A stretch of DNA of 64,000 nt, taken from positions 310,001 through 374,000 of the forward strand of contig JAHHIA010000004.1 of NCBI GenBank assembly GCA_019359045.1, written 5' to 3'. Every line of letters begins with the position of its first letter. The stretch's first letter is position 1. A model generated the notes under the pieces. The model had not been told where the DNA came from. It did not search any database and was given only the letters and a program-made list of their open reading frames with translations. This document shows, in pieces, positions 29,339 through 38,909 of this stretch. The stretch comes from Scytolyngbya sp. HA4215-MV1. Lineage in GTDB: Bacteria > Cyanobacteriota > Cyanobacteriia > Leptolyngbyales > Leptolyngbyaceae. Both the position numbers and the translations under genes were made by a program.

Positions 29339-30319
29339 ATGAACTCTGCTGTTGATTCTTCCATCGAATTTGCTGATGTTGACCATCCCTCGGTGATCGA
29401 GACCCACGATCTTCGCAAGGTATACCGGACGGGTTTTTGGCTCAATCAAAAAATTGCATCTCTCAAAAATTGCTCCCTCAGCATCTACCAGGGAGAAACC
29501 TTTGGCTTACTGGGACCCAATGGTGCCGGAAAAACCACATTGCTCAAAATTTTGTTGGGGATCACGCGCCCCACATCGGGGACGGGATCGCTATTGGGCA
29601 GACCGCTGGGCGATCGCTCCGTCAAGCAACGCATTGGCTATCTGCCCGAAAACCCCTACTTCTATGACTATTTGACGGGGTGGGAAATCCTGCACTTTAC
29701 CGCTGGGTTATTCCAAATTCCACGATCGGTGCGGAAACAGAGGATTCCTGCCCTGTTTGACCTGGTAGGTCTGGCGCAATCTACTGCCAAAAAGAAACAA
29801 CTGCGTCAATATTCCAAAGGCATGTTGCAGCGAGTGGGTCTCGCCCAAGCCCTGATCAATGATCCCGAAGTGGTGTTTCTAGATGAGCCCATGTCAGGAC
29901 TTGATCCCATGGGACGCTATCAAATTCGAGAGATTATTCTCTCACTTAAGGGACAAGGTAGAACGATTTTCTTCAATAGCCATGTGCTCTCAGACGTGGA
30001 GATGATTTGCGATCGCATTGCCATCTTGGCAGACGGCGAACTAATCTGTAACGGTTCAGTGGAGTCACTCCTGGGCACCCCTGAGACCTACTCCATCAAA
30101 GGCAAAGGCGGTAGCCTGGATGTGCTCAAAAAACGAATGCTTAATCTGGAATTTCGCGACGGCTATTGGGTGGGGCACATCCAGGGCGATCCCTACGATT
30201 TACTCGCCAGCCTGCGACTTATGGGTGCCGAAATTGTCGGCGTGAACCTAGCGCGCCCCACCCTGGAGGAGTTTTTTATTCAGCAACTGCGCGATCGGGG
30301 AATTGTGTCGAGTCATTAG
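29339..30319 (+). CDS. ABC transporter ATP-binding protein
   Basis: A 326-residue ABC ATPase with Walker A GPNGAGKTT, a Q-loop, an LSGGQ variant (YSKGMLQRVG), Walker B VVFLDEPMSGLDP and the H-loop NSHVLSDVE. The C-terminal extension after about residue 225 is typical of export-type, Nat/CcmA-like ATPases. Its permease is not adjacent, so substrate is unknown. The frame opens at a GTG at 29306, but the ATG at 29339 was chosen. Confidence 0.9.
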   Translation: MNSAVDSSIEFADVDHPSVIETHDLRKVYRTGFWLNQKIASLKNCSLSIYQGETFGLLGPNGAGKTTLLKILLGITRPTSGTGSLLGRPLGDRSVKQRIGYLPENPYFYDYLTGWEILHFTAGLFQIPRSVRKQRIPALFDLVGLAQSTAKKKQLRQYSKGMLQRVGLAQALINDPEVVFLDEPMSGLDPMGRYQIREIILSLKGQGRTIFFNSHVLSDVEMICDRIAILADGELICNGSVESLLGTPETYSIKGKGGSLDVLKKRMLNLEFRDGYWVGHIQGDPYDLLASLRLMGAEIVGVNLARPTLEEFFIQQLRDRGIVSSH

Positions 30320-30346
30320 GGGGAGCAGGAGAGGGGGAGCTAGTAT

Positions 30347-30381
30347 GCAGGAGCCAGAAGCCAGAAGGCAGGAGCCAAAAG
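30347..30381. repeat. Heptanucleotide tandem repeat
   Basis: Five seven-base units built on GCAGGAG / CCAGAAG follow the ABC ATPase stop. The same unit family recurs at 55483-55552, upstream of chlN. Confidence 0.65.
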
Positions 30382-30412
30382 AAAACTTTTCACCCCATCA
30401 CTCCATCCCTCG

Positions 30413-31864
30413 TCACCCAACGACACACCCGCTCCGAGCCGGTAGCTCCACCGTCAAGCGGTCACTGTTCCAGGCCAGTTGGGCGGTGCCAAAAAGAACC
30501 TGACTCGGACGATCGCTCAATTCTGCTTGAGCAAGATGAAGGTCAATGCGAACTGCCTGAGTACTGCTGTTGATCAACACCAGCAAGCTTTCAGCGTCCA
30601 GTTGTCGCGCGAAGACATAGACCATCCCTTCGGCATAAAGGGTACGATAGCACCCGGTGCGAAGGCAGGGATAGGCATGGCGTAGTGCAATCAGTTGACG
30701 GTGATACTCCAGCAATTCTCGATCCCAGGCAGATTCGGTGGGAAATCCCCGTCGAGCATCGGGATCAATGCCACCGGGTAAGCCGACTTCGTCGCCGTAG
30801 TAAATGCTGGGAGCACCGGGGAAGGTGAGTAACAGGAGGGTGGATAACTCAACGCTGGCACGATCGCCCTGGGCAATGGTCAATAAACGTGCAGTGTCGT
30901 GGCTGGCGAGGAGATTCAGTTGCGTCAGTTGAATTTCCCAATCGTAAAGCGCCAGGAGTTCTTGAATCTTCTGAGCGTAGACCACGGCAGAGAGGGCAGG
31001 GTAAGGTTCGTAAGAGCGGCTCTCGACTTGTTGGAGATCGACCCGATCGTTGGCACAAAAGGCGATCGTGGGAGCCGCAAACAGATAATTCATCACTCCA
31101 TCAAATTGAGTACCATCGAGCCATTCGCGCGAATCGCGCCAAACTTCACCGACAATGTAGGCTTCGGGGTTTGCCGCTTTGACCCGATCGCGAAATTCTT
31201 GCCAAAACCCTGGCGTTTTGATCTCAAACGGCACATCCAATCGCCACCCATCAATGCCAAATTTAATCCAGTATTCGGCAATCTCCATGATGTATTCCCG
31301 CACTTCGGGATTGTCGTGGTTGAAGACGGGCAGGGCGCGGTTGCCAGCCCAGCCTTCGTAGTTGGCGGGGGCATCGCCAGTGTAAGGTGCTAGGGGCCAG
31401 TCGTGGATTTTGAACCAATTGAGCCAGGGAGAATGGGGGCCATTTTCCAGAATGTCATGAAAGAAGAAAAAGCCGCGACTGGCATGGTTAAATACGCCAT
31501 CCAATACCACTTTGATATTGCGTTGATGGGCGGCACCCAGCAATTCGTGGAGCGCAGCATTACCGCCCAACATGGGATCGACTTGATAATAATCGTGGGT
31601 GTGGTAGCGGTGATTGCTGGCAGATTGGAAGATGGGGGTGAAGTAAATGGCGTTGATGCCCAAGTCCTGCAAGTAATCTAGTTTGTCAATCACGCCCCAC
31701 AAGTCACCGCCTTTGTAGCCTTGAAGCGTGGGCATGGCGTCCCAGTCTTCCCAGGTGGCATTTTTCAGCAGTTTTTTATGGGGATGCTGACTGCGGGCGA
31801 AGCGATCGGGGAAGATTTGGTAGAAAACCGCATGTTTGACCCAATCCGGTGTTTGAATTTGCAT
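30413..31864 (-). CDS. GH13 alpha-glucosidase/neopullulanase-type glycosidase
   Basis: A 483-residue GH13 enzyme with the four conserved regions: DGVFNH (region I), GWRLDVP with nucleophile D210, IVGEVW with acid/base E240, and ASHDT with the transition-state stabiliser D323. The short N-terminus (WVKHAVFYQIFPDRFARS) and absence of a secretion signal suggest a cytoplasmic maltodextrin- or cyclomaltodextrin-degrading enzyme, consistent with glycogen breakdown. Convergent with the ABC ATPase. Confidence 0.92.
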   Translation of the reverse strand: MQIQTPDWVKHAVFYQIFPDRFARSQHPHKKLLKNATWEDWDAMPTLQGYKGGDLWGVIDKLDYLQDLGINAIYFTPIFQSASNHRYHTHDYYQVDPMLGGNAALHELLGAAHQRNIKVVLDGVFNHASRGFFFFHDILENGPHSPWLNWFKIHDWPLAPYTGDAPANYEGWAGNRALPVFNHDNPEVREYIMEIAEYWIKFGIDGWRLDVPFEIKTPGFWQEFRDRVKAANPEAYIVGEVWRDSREWLDGTQFDGVMNYLFAAPTIAFCANDRVDLQQVESRSYEPYPALSAVVYAQKIQELLALYDWEIQLTQLNLLASHDTARLLTIAQGDRASVELSTLLLLTFPGAPSIYYGDEVGLPGGIDPDARRGFPTESAWDRELLEYHRQLIALRHAYPCLRTGCYRTLYAEGMVYVFARQLDAESLLVLINSSTQAVRIDLHLAQAELSDRPSQVLFGTAQLAWNSDRLTVELPARSGCVVG

Positions 31865-32161
31865 GAGTGCTCCTGTGTCTCTTCTCTATAAAGAGGGTAC
31901 AGAGCGTTTACAATTTTGGGGTCTATCCACAAGTTGAAAAACTGGTTAGCCAGTCTTTGAGGTAAGCAGCCAGGCAACCATATCGGTACGGCGTTGCTCA
32001 ACAACGGGATGAAAATGATGCTGAATGATTTGAAACTTCGTTCCAAATCATCCTGCTTTTCAGCAACGCCCCATATAAGGGCGCTGCTTTGTGCCCTGCT
32101 AAGAGAGAAGAAGGTTCATTCTGAGATAGCAAGATGAACCCTCTCCTGATCTCAAGATGCA
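31865..32161. other. Gene-free spacer with one hairpin
   Basis: About 300 bases without a supportable gene. A hairpin with arms GATTTG / CAAATC and a TTCG-containing loop lies near 32028-32050. Nothing else is recognised. Confidence 0.4.
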
Positions 32162-32641
32162 TCAGACTTGATCCTGTCTCAGGCAAGTGGAATCAATCTG
32201 ATTCACTGCCTTAGCCTCCCAGGCAAAGTTGAAGATGGGAGCCGCTTCTTCTTGCCGATCGCTGGTCAGCACTTTCCCCATTTCCACGGCTCGATCGCAC
32301 TGTAAAGAATAAGTGAGATGATAGGCGGTTTCTTCCAGAATCGAAGGGGCCTTCCCGGGAGGGGGTTCAACCCATAAGGTTGTGTTTTGTCGATTGGTAA
32401 CATACACCGTTTCTCCTGGCAATAGAGTAACTTTTTGTTCACACCGTGCCGACCACCAGGTGCCTTGAAACTTAATCTCTCCTGATTTGTGGGGAGCAAT
32501 GGTTACCGTAATGATTGCTTCTCGCTCCATCAGGCTGAGTTCTTGTCCAGAAGGCGATTTTAAGGCACAGTGCTGAGTGGATTTGTTGCGATGACCAGAC
32601 AGAAAAAAGCTGAAAAAATTGACCAGTTTGAACTTTTTCAT
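32162..32641 (-). CDS. NfeD-like C-terminal-domain protein
   Basis: A 159-residue protein. The central part (about 50-95) has the small OB fold of NfeD C-terminal domains: GEIKFQGTWWSARCEQ, then VTLLPGETVYVTNRQNTTLWVEP. NfeD proteins usually follow several membrane helices and partner with flotillins; here only a short, weakly hydrophobic N-terminus is present, so the protein is soluble or peripherally attached. The remaining C-terminal 60 residues are unfamiliar. Divergent from the downstream regulator region. Confidence 0.65.
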   Translation of the reverse strand: MKKFKLVNFFSFFLSGHRNKSTQHCALKSPSGQELSLMEREAIITVTIAPHKSGEIKFQGTWWSARCEQKVTLLPGETVYVTNRQNTTLWVEPPPGKAPSILEETAYHLTYSLQCDRAVEMGKVLTSDRQEEAAPIFNFAWEAKAVNQIDSTCLRQDQV

Positions 32642-33528
32642 TGTCCTTTTCTCCTAATAAATCTGCTGTGAATTCCTAAAGCAATTTGGGGCTACACGCC
32701 TCAGTCAGAGTTCATGATTCTCCAACTCAGCGATGCTGAATTCTTCAGACACTCCTCAAAATTGGGTATGAGAGACACAGATTGAATCAGACTGTTATTC
32801 AGGGAAACAAACACTCAAACTTTGGGTTCTGTTTAGCAGCGATCGATGCTATTGATTCGGGTTCGTTTTGTTCAGAGACGACCACAGCGATCGTGGGGCT
32901 TGAACAGTAGAACTTTAGAAATAGAGACGATCGTCGATTTGAGCCATCAGAACATGACTTGGAGCATCAATTTAGAAGCTCTGCGGTTAGAGCAGTGCCA
33001 AAACTCAACGGAACCAATTGGGCAGCAACTCAATCAATCAGGAGTGCTTAAATCACCAAAATAATTTTGCTTACATCAATCCCCATTCCTTTGGACATGA
33101 TGTCTTCGCAGTCAGATTGACTCATCAATGCCATGGGAAACACAAGTGACGTTTTCAGGGGTTGAATGATCTTCAGGTGTTAGACAATCTTCAGGCTTGC
33201 AATGACATCGCTACAGCCAATGCGATTTTTGCCCGTCAGCATCAACTGGGTAACAAAAAACACGCTTTTGGGTTGCTGAATGACTGTCTTTATTCGGATA
33301 ATATTGGGAAACATCTATCAATGCATCTGCTTTGTCTGTAGAGTTCAATTCGTTTTTGAGAAAGACGAATTGCAGACCTGTGCAAATGCCTCCCCTGTGT
33401 GTTCTGTCTACCGTCATCAGGGTGCTGCTCGTGTTTGAGGACGAACGATATTTCCCCATCTGTTTGCTGACGCGAGCCTTGTGGGAAATTGTCCTCGCGG
33501 TCATTAGCAGCCCTTGAAGTTTTAAGTA
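32642..33528. other. Long spacer without a convincing gene
   Basis: Nearly 900 bases before the NarL-type regulator. Candidate frames here (for example 32846-33064 plus and 33211-33585 minus) have no ribosome-binding site, poor codon use and no recognisable fold. It may hold promoter elements for the regulator or remains of a deleted gene. Confidence 0.4.
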
Positions 33529-34197
33529 ATGAGCCAAAATTTGTCTGAACAACCCAGGTGGAAGATTCTGGTAGCGGATGGGCAAGAAGTTTTTTTACGG
33601 GGAACTTTGAGCTTTCTCAAAACACAATACCCGCAGGCAGAGATCTGCACTGCCAGAACTGGAGAAGCAGTCTTAACAGAAATCCAACGATTTCAACCCG
33701 ATCTGGTTGTCCTGGATGTGATCCTTCCAGAAAAAATAGGTGAACCAGCCCGGTCGGAAGCTGGCATTCAGTTACTCAAAATACTGATGCAAAAGTATCC
33801 AAATCTTCACTTGACAGTACAAAGCACTTGTATCAAATTGCTCATTCGGATCAGGGCAGAGATTGACGGTCATAAAGGTGGCTTTACAGCAGTTGATAAG
33901 AGTCTGTCTGGACAAGACCTGTTGACCCGTATTAACTGGGCACTGCAAGGACTAACCCACACAAAGGATTTGGGGACTGATCTGGAAATGAAGCCAGAGT
34001 GGTTAGAAGTGTTGAGATTGGCGTTTGTAGAAGAACTCACCAATCGAGCGATTGCACAACGCATGCAAGTGTCTGCAAGAACCGTTCAAATCTATTGGAC
34101 AAAAATCCAAGAAGCTCTGGAGGTTTATCAAGAGAAGGGAAAAGACCTCAAGATTCAAACTGAAAATCGGGCGCGAAAAATTGGCTTAATTGATTGA
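33529..34197 (+). CDS. NarL-type response regulator, divergent
   Basis: A 222-residue protein: receiver domain (about 11-135) with phospho-acceptor D63 (VVLDVILPEK), only one acidic residue at the Mg site (ADGQE), and Lys in AVDKSLSG; then a helix-turn-helix (about 160-210, RAIAQRMQVSARTVQIYW). An insertion KIGEPARSE after the acceptor lengthens the beta3-alpha3 loop compared with standard receivers. The target genes are unknown. No kinase is adjacent. ATG follows a spacer that shows no strong ribosome-binding site. Confidence 0.82.
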   Translation: MSQNLSEQPRWKILVADGQEVFLRGTLSFLKTQYPQAEICTARTGEAVLTEIQRFQPDLVVLDVILPEKIGEPARSEAGIQLLKILMQKYPNLHLTVQSTCIKLLIRIRAEIDGHKGGFTAVDKSLSGQDLLTRINWALQGLTHTKDLGTDLEMKPEWLEVLRLAFVEELTNRAIAQRMQVSARTVQIYWTKIQEALEVYQEKGKDLKIQTENRARKIGLID

Positions 34198-34581
34198 GTA
34201 GAAATTTTGAAGAAAAGAGGACAGGACTTTGTAAACTTGGCTTCATCTTGCAAAATGACTTCCAACATGTTGATCAACCTATAACAGGGTTTGAATGGCG
34301 AGTGTCAAGATATTTTGTGGTGCGCTGATTTACGATCGCCATTCCTCAACCCGGTAGTGTTTCAAAAATACCAACAACATGTCTAGAACATAACCCCTTA
34401 ACCCAGTAGCTGAAGTTTGGCAGACTGTCTTACACTTGAGAAAAGCCTGCTCAAGTTTGCTCAGTTCATTTGAGCATCGAGGAATTACGGGGACAAAAAA
34501 CGCCTGGGGTTGAAATATCTACTCAACTTTGGCAATCAACCCCTTGAGCGGAGTTTCGAGTGACTCAAACAGTAGATTGCC

Positions 34582-34764
34582 ATGAACACATTGATTTTGC
34601 TTGGATTCATCGTCGTTTACGGTGCCGGAGTTTGGAAGTTTTGGAGTGGGTTTCACCGAACCAACTTTAGTCAGGGGAAAATCTATTTGGGTTTGCTTTG
34701 GCCCGTCTTCCTGATCAGTAGTTCTTATCGCAAGAACTTTACCAAAGCGCTCAAAGGACAGTAA
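34582..34764 (+). CDS. Small membrane protein (60 aa)
   Basis: A 60-residue protein with an N-terminal helix (TLILLGFIVVYGAGVW) and a second hydrophobic stretch (LGLLWPVFLISS), ending in a basic tail. This pattern recurs as short cyanobacterial proteins of unknown function. Separated by 35 bases from the methyltransferase gene on the same strand, so probably co-transcribed. The 384 bases upstream contain nothing recognised. Confidence 0.65.
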   Translation: MNTLILLGFIVVYGAGVWKFWSGFHRTNFSQGKIYLGLLWPVFLISSSYRKNFTKALKGQ

Positions 34765-34799
34765 AAACCCCTTGATAGGCGAGTCGTCGCATACGCTGA

Positions 34800-35552
34800 A
34801 TGGCTAAAAAGCAAAATTCTAATTCTCCAGACGCTGCCCGATCGGGTTATCAGATCCCTGGTAGCGCTGCTGGAAAGCAAATTGAAGCCTGGCAAACGCA
34901 GATGATTGCAGTCGCCGATCGCTTTAACCGTGAATATCGTGGTGAAGCCTTCGAGTTGCCAGAAGAAGTCGAGGCAATGCCGATTTTTCAGGAGCGTGTT
35001 GCTGGCACGCTGCAAGCCAAGACCTTCTCTCCCTTTTGGGACGTTGCCAAGCCACAAAAGAACCAACGGTGCCTAGATATTGGGTGTGGCGTGAGTTTTT
35101 TAATTTATCCCTGGCGCGATTGGGATGCGTTTTTCTACGGACAAGAAATCTGCGATTTTGCGCGAGAAAGTTTAAATGCGCGGGGACCGCAACTTAACTC
35201 CAAACTGTTTAAGGGTGTGGCAAAGGGGGCTGCTCACCAGTTGAACTACGAAGTGGGGCAGTTTGATTTGGCGATCGCCACTGGCTTCAGTTGCTATTAC
35301 TCGATCGACTATTGGGAAGGGGTACTTGCCGAAGTAAAGCGGGTGCTGAAACCAGGCGGCATCTTTGTTTTCGATGCGATTGATTCCACTTTGCCCCTGG
35401 CAGAAAACTGGGCAATTTTGGAAACCTACTTGGGCACTGAGGTATTTTTGGAGCCACTCTCTGCTTGGGAAAAGCTCATCAAAGCAGCCGGGGGTAAGGT
35501 GGTGAAAAAGAAAACTGGGGAGTTATTTCAACTTTATCGAGTTGGGTTTTAA
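34800..35552 (+). CDS. SAM-dependent methyltransferase
   Basis: A 250-residue class I methyltransferase. Motif I is RCLDIGCGVSFLIYPW; the acidic end of strand 2 is FYGQEIC; the post-I region has FDLAIATGFSCYY; and a post-motif reads VLKPGGIFVFDAID. Substrate unknown. The N-terminal ~85 residues are polar and may form a cap. In the same direction as the small membrane protein before it. Confidence 0.85.
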   Translation: MAKKQNSNSPDAARSGYQIPGSAAGKQIEAWQTQMIAVADRFNREYRGEAFELPEEVEAMPIFQERVAGTLQAKTFSPFWDVAKPQKNQRCLDIGCGVSFLIYPWRDWDAFFYGQEICDFARESLNARGPQLNSKLFKGVAKGAAHQLNYEVGQFDLAIATGFSCYYSIDYWEGVLAEVKRVLKPGGIFVFDAIDSTLPLAENWAILETYLGTEVFLEPLSAWEKLIKAAGGKVVKKKTGELFQLYRVGF

Positions 35553-35609
35553 TTTTTTTCTTGTGCGATCGCCGGCTAATTTACAATCCCCTGAATATCG
35601 CCACAGGCA

Positions 35610-35879
35610 CTAAATTGCCTGAATCCACTCTTTCACTTCATACTCAGTCCAGACACCGTTTTGCCAATAGGGATCGGCTTCGATGAGCTGGCGCACAGTG
35701 ACAGCGTCGTCTGCTTCGTAAATGCCAAAACACTGGGTCAGGTCTTTGGTGGGTCCGATCGTGATCAATACACCTGCGGCTTTTTGCTGAGCTAGTCCAT
35801 CCAAATGCGCCTGCCGATAGGGAGTCCGTTTTTCTAGAACATCCTCGCAGTAGGTGCCCCACATTACATATTTAGCCAT
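35610..35879 (-). CDS. YciI-family protein
   Basis: An 89-residue ferredoxin-like-fold protein with the family N-terminus (KYVMWGTYCEDVLEKR), the conserved His in RQAHLDGL, and the ADPYWQNGVW segment. YciI proteins are small oxygen- or substrate-binding dimers of uncertain function. Convergent with the methyltransferase gene. Confidence 0.85.
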   Translation of the reverse strand: MAKYVMWGTYCEDVLEKRTPYRQAHLDGLAQQKAAGVLITIGPTKDLTQCFGIYEADDAVTVRQLIEADPYWQNGVWTEYEVKEWIQAI

Positions 35880-35998
35880 CGTAACTCACTCCTTCTTTTA
35901 GGAATTACAAACTCCGTAGCCTTGCCGATGTAACTGGGCAGGCTGAGCATTTGGGCAAAAACGGCTGCGATCGAGCGAAAATTTATGCGCCAAATGCG

Positions 35999-36027
35999 TA
36001 GCCCCGATGCAATCGGGGTCCTACTTT
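35999..36027. repeat. Palindrome after pheT stop
   Basis: CCCCGAT-GCA-ATCGGGG with extra outer pairing GTAG / CTAC lies directly downstream of the pheT stop. It is followed by a T-run only on the plus strand. It may be a weak terminator or a dispersed palindromic repeat. Confidence 0.5.
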
Positions 36028-38508
36028 TTAACTTCTCAGATCGGCTCGGAACTTCTCCACCAGGGCTTCGCGCACTTTTTGGTGAACCGGTTCAATGTCG
36101 TCCTCGGTGAGGGTACGATCGCTGGCACGGTAGACCAGGCGAAAGGCAAGGCTGCGTTGTCCATCGGGGACAGAATCACCACGATATTCGTCAAACAGTT
36201 CCACCGAGTCCAATAAAGCACCGCCCGATTTTCTGATCAGGCGCTCAATCTCGGATACAGAAACTTGGGTGGGAATGTAGAAGGCAATGTCACGATCGGA
36301 CGGTGGATAGGAGGAATAGGACTGGAATAACGGCACCAGGTATTCATCCTGATCCATGTGATTGAGCAACACATCCAGGTCTAGCTCGAAGGCATAGACT
36401 TCGTCTGGTAGCCCACGTTCCTGGCGCAATTGGGGATGCAGTTGCCCAAACGTACCCAAACGAATCCCTCGCAGCCACAGGGAGGCAGTCCGTCCAGGGT
36501 GGAGGCGCAAATCGCGACGATCGGGTTGATATTCCACCGGCAAACTCAGTCGTTGAAAGATACTATCTAACAAGCCTTTAGCCTCAAACCAGGACATGGG
36601 TTGCTCTTTGCCCCCTCGTTGCCATTTGCCCTGGGTGATATCACCACCAAAGATACCTGCCACCGAGTCAGCTTCACTGAGTCCATCTTCTTCTTGCCAG
36701 AAGATGCGACCAATCTCGAACCCACTTAATGCCCCATTTCCTTGCTCCAAATTGTATTGGAAGGCATCAATCAATCCATCGAGTAAGTTGGTGCGAAGGG
36801 CGGCATATTCATTAAATAGTGGATTACTCAGGTGAATCTGGCGACTTTCCCCCGGTTTAACCAGGGAATAGTGGCTGAGTTCGGTCAACCCGGCGGCTCT
36901 AAGGGCTTCTCGAAGTTTGCGGCTCAGCGCTTGCTCGATCGACAAATAGCCGGGTTCAGTCTTGTCGGGCAATGTGTCACAAAACTGGTTGTAGCCATAG
37001 ACCCGCGCAATTTCTTCAATCAGGTCAATTTCGCGTTCCAGATCGCGGTAGCGGTACGGTGGGACATTCACTGTCCAGCCCTGGGTTTTCTTCGTGGGTT
37101 TTATTTCGCAACCCAGTGCTTTAAGAACCCGTTCGACTTCGATCGCTTGCAATTCTCTGAGTGAATCTTCAGCATTTTCGGTCGTAGCGTCCTGTTTAGC
37201 GGGTTCCGCAGGCGATTCCACCATCCCCAAAATCTGGTTCACTCGTTCCAGGCGCAACTCAATAGAGCGGGTGGGAGGGGATTGGGCAGATTGGGCGATC
37301 GCGGTTGCCTGCACCACAGGCACACCTCCCGCCAGTTCTGCCAGAAGTTGAATTGCCCGACGGCAGGCAACTGCCAATTCTGCCTGATTCACGCCCCGTT
37401 CGTAGCGGGCAGAGGCTTCGGTGCGTAGCCCTTGAGAGCGGGCAGAGCGCCGAATTGCGGCAGAGTCAAAGTACGCCGCTTCCAGTAAAAGGGTCTGGGT
37501 TTCGGCAACCACTTCAGTCTCTTCGCCACCCATGACTCCTGCCAGGGCAACGGGGTGGTTGTTAGCAGTGATCAGCAGGGTTTGTTCTTGCAGCGATCGG
37601 GTTTGCCCGTCCAAGGTTTTGAGCGATTCACCGGATTCGGCAAACCGCACGCCAATTTGCAGGGCAGACGCTTGGCTCACGGCGAGGAGCCGATCGCGAT
37701 CGAAGGCATGTAAAGGCTGTCCCCACTCCAACAGCACGTAGTTTGTCACATCCACCACATTGTTAATCGGGCGGGTTCCGGCTGCCTGGAGGCGTTGCTG
37801 CAACCAGAGAGGCGAAGGGGCAACCTTCACCTGCTCGATTACCGTACCCATGTAAATTGGGCAGGCTTGCGGTTCAGAAATTTTGAGTGCCAGATCGGTT
37901 TTGCTGCTTGCAATCGCGGGGTCTTCAGCGATCGGTAAGCGCAGAGGCAAGCCAGTTAAGGCAGTAACTTCTCGCGCAATGCCCACCATACTCAAGGCAT
38001 CGGCACGGTTGGCAGTCGAAGTCAGGTCTAGGATCACATCATCTAATCCCAGTAACGGACGCGCATCGCTACCTGGTCGCAGATTTGCCTGGTCAAAAAT
38101 ATGGATGCCACTGGATTCCTTGGTTAGCCCCAGTTCCGAAAGCGAGCAAATCATACCGAAAGATTCTACTCCGCGCAATTTGGCAGGGCGAATCTTGAGG
38201 TCAACTTTGGGTAAATAGGTGCCCAGGGTGGCAACTGGAACATAGAGGTCGGCGCGCACATTGGCAGCACCGCAGACGATCGTCGAAGGCGTATCCGCAC
38301 CAATATCAACCTGGCAAACACTGAGCTTGTCCGCATTGGGGTGAGGTTGACGATCGATTACTTTGCCGACCACCACCCCATCCGCCCAGGTACGACGATC
38401 TTCAATGTCTTCCACTTCAAAACCTGCCATCGTCAGCATTTCTGCTAACGCTTCTGGTGGCATGGTGATGTCTACCAGTTCCCGCAGCCAGTTCAGGGAG
38501 ATCCGCAT
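36028..38508 (-). CDS. pheT: Phenylalanine--tRNA ligase beta subunit
   Basis: An 826-residue protein starting [14 protein letters not shown]. Domains in order: tRNA-binding OB fold (about 40-150), B3/B4 editing region with [22 protein letters not shown]5 domain (about 410-500), the catalytic-core-like region, and a C-terminal ferredoxin-like anticodon-binding domain ending [11 protein letters not shown]. It works with PheS (not here) to charge tRNA-Phe and to remove mischarged Tyr. Length is normal. Confidence 0.96.
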   Translation of the reverse strand: MRISLNWLRELVDITMPPEALAEMLTMAGFEVEDIEDRRTWADGVVVGKVIDRQPHPNADKLSVCQVDIGADTPSTIVCGAANVRADLYVPVATLGTYLPKVDLKIRPAKLRGVESFGMICSLSELGLTKESSGIHIFDQANLRPGSDARPLLGLDDVILDLTSTANRADALSMVGIAREVTALTGLPLRLPIAEDPAIASSKTDLALKISEPQACPIYMGTVIEQVKVAPSPLWLQQRLQAAGTRPINNVVDVTNYVLLEWGQPLHAFDRDRLLAVSQASALQIGVRFAESGESLKTLDGQTRSLQEQTLLITANNHPVALAGVMGGEETEVVAETQTLLLEAAYFDSAAIRRSARSQGLRTEASARYERGVNQAELAVACRRAIQLLAELAGGVPVVQATAIAQSAQSPPTRSIELRLERVNQILGMVESPAEPAKQDATTENAEDSLRELQAIEVERVLKALGCEIKPTKKTQGWTVNVPPYRYRDLEREIDLIEEIARVYGYNQFCDTLPDKTEPGYLSIEQALSRKLREALRAAGLTELSHYSLVKPGESRQIHLSNPLFNEYAALRTNLLDGLIDAFQYNLEQGNGALSGFEIGRIFWQEEDGLSEADSVAGIFGGDITQGKWQRGGKEQPMSWFEAKGLLDSIFQRLSLPVEYQPDRRDLRLHPGRTASLWLRGIRLGTFGQLHPQLRQERGLPDEVYAFELDLDVLLNHMDQDEYLVPLFQSYSSYPPSDRDIAFYIPTQVSVSEIERLIRKSGGALLDSVELFDEYRGDSVPDGQRSLAFRLVYRASDRTLTEDDIEPVHQKVREALVEKFRADLRS

Positions 38509-38770
38509 TGCTCTGCTTTGTCAAATGGATATTCAGCTTGACTATTCTATCGCTCAGACTCCCCCTGCTACTGTTGTCCTCATGATTTTGCGCCAAATTT
38601 GAACTTTGATTGGGTAGACGGGAAGCGATCGTCCTCCCTCAACGCCTCCGCGACATTGCAGAAGATCAAAGCGCGATCGCACCGCGTCACAACTGGACAA
38701 AAGTCCCCTACGCAACCTTTACCCCAACTCCGATAATATCTAGGCAGGTTAGTCTAGTAATCCGTCAGGA

Positions 38771-38843
38771 TAGATTTGAGGGGTCACTCAAATCTACAAA
38801 AACCATTTTTGAGATGTTTTGAGGGGCTGAAAACCCTCAAAAC
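38771..38843. promoter_or_regulatory. Two consecutive hairpins upstream of the triplicated-repeat membrane protein
   Basis: TAGATTTGA / TCAAATCTA (38771-38796) and GTTTTGAGGG / CCCTCAAAAC (38816-38843), both perfect inverted repeats, lie 67-130 bases before the next gene. They may be leader structures, operators or a small-RNA gene. Confidence 0.5.
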
Positions 38844-38909
38844 AGCCTTAATAGACCGCTAGAACCAGACGATGCAATAGAAACCGTGTTTATTGTGAGG
38901 TGATTGTCG

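Noticed and set aside
32846-33064. Plus-strand frame of 72 residues
   Set aside because: No start signal, odd composition and no recognised domain.
33211-33585. Minus-strand frame of 124 residues
   Set aside because: It overlaps the start of the NarL-type regulator, lacks any fold and has poor codon use.
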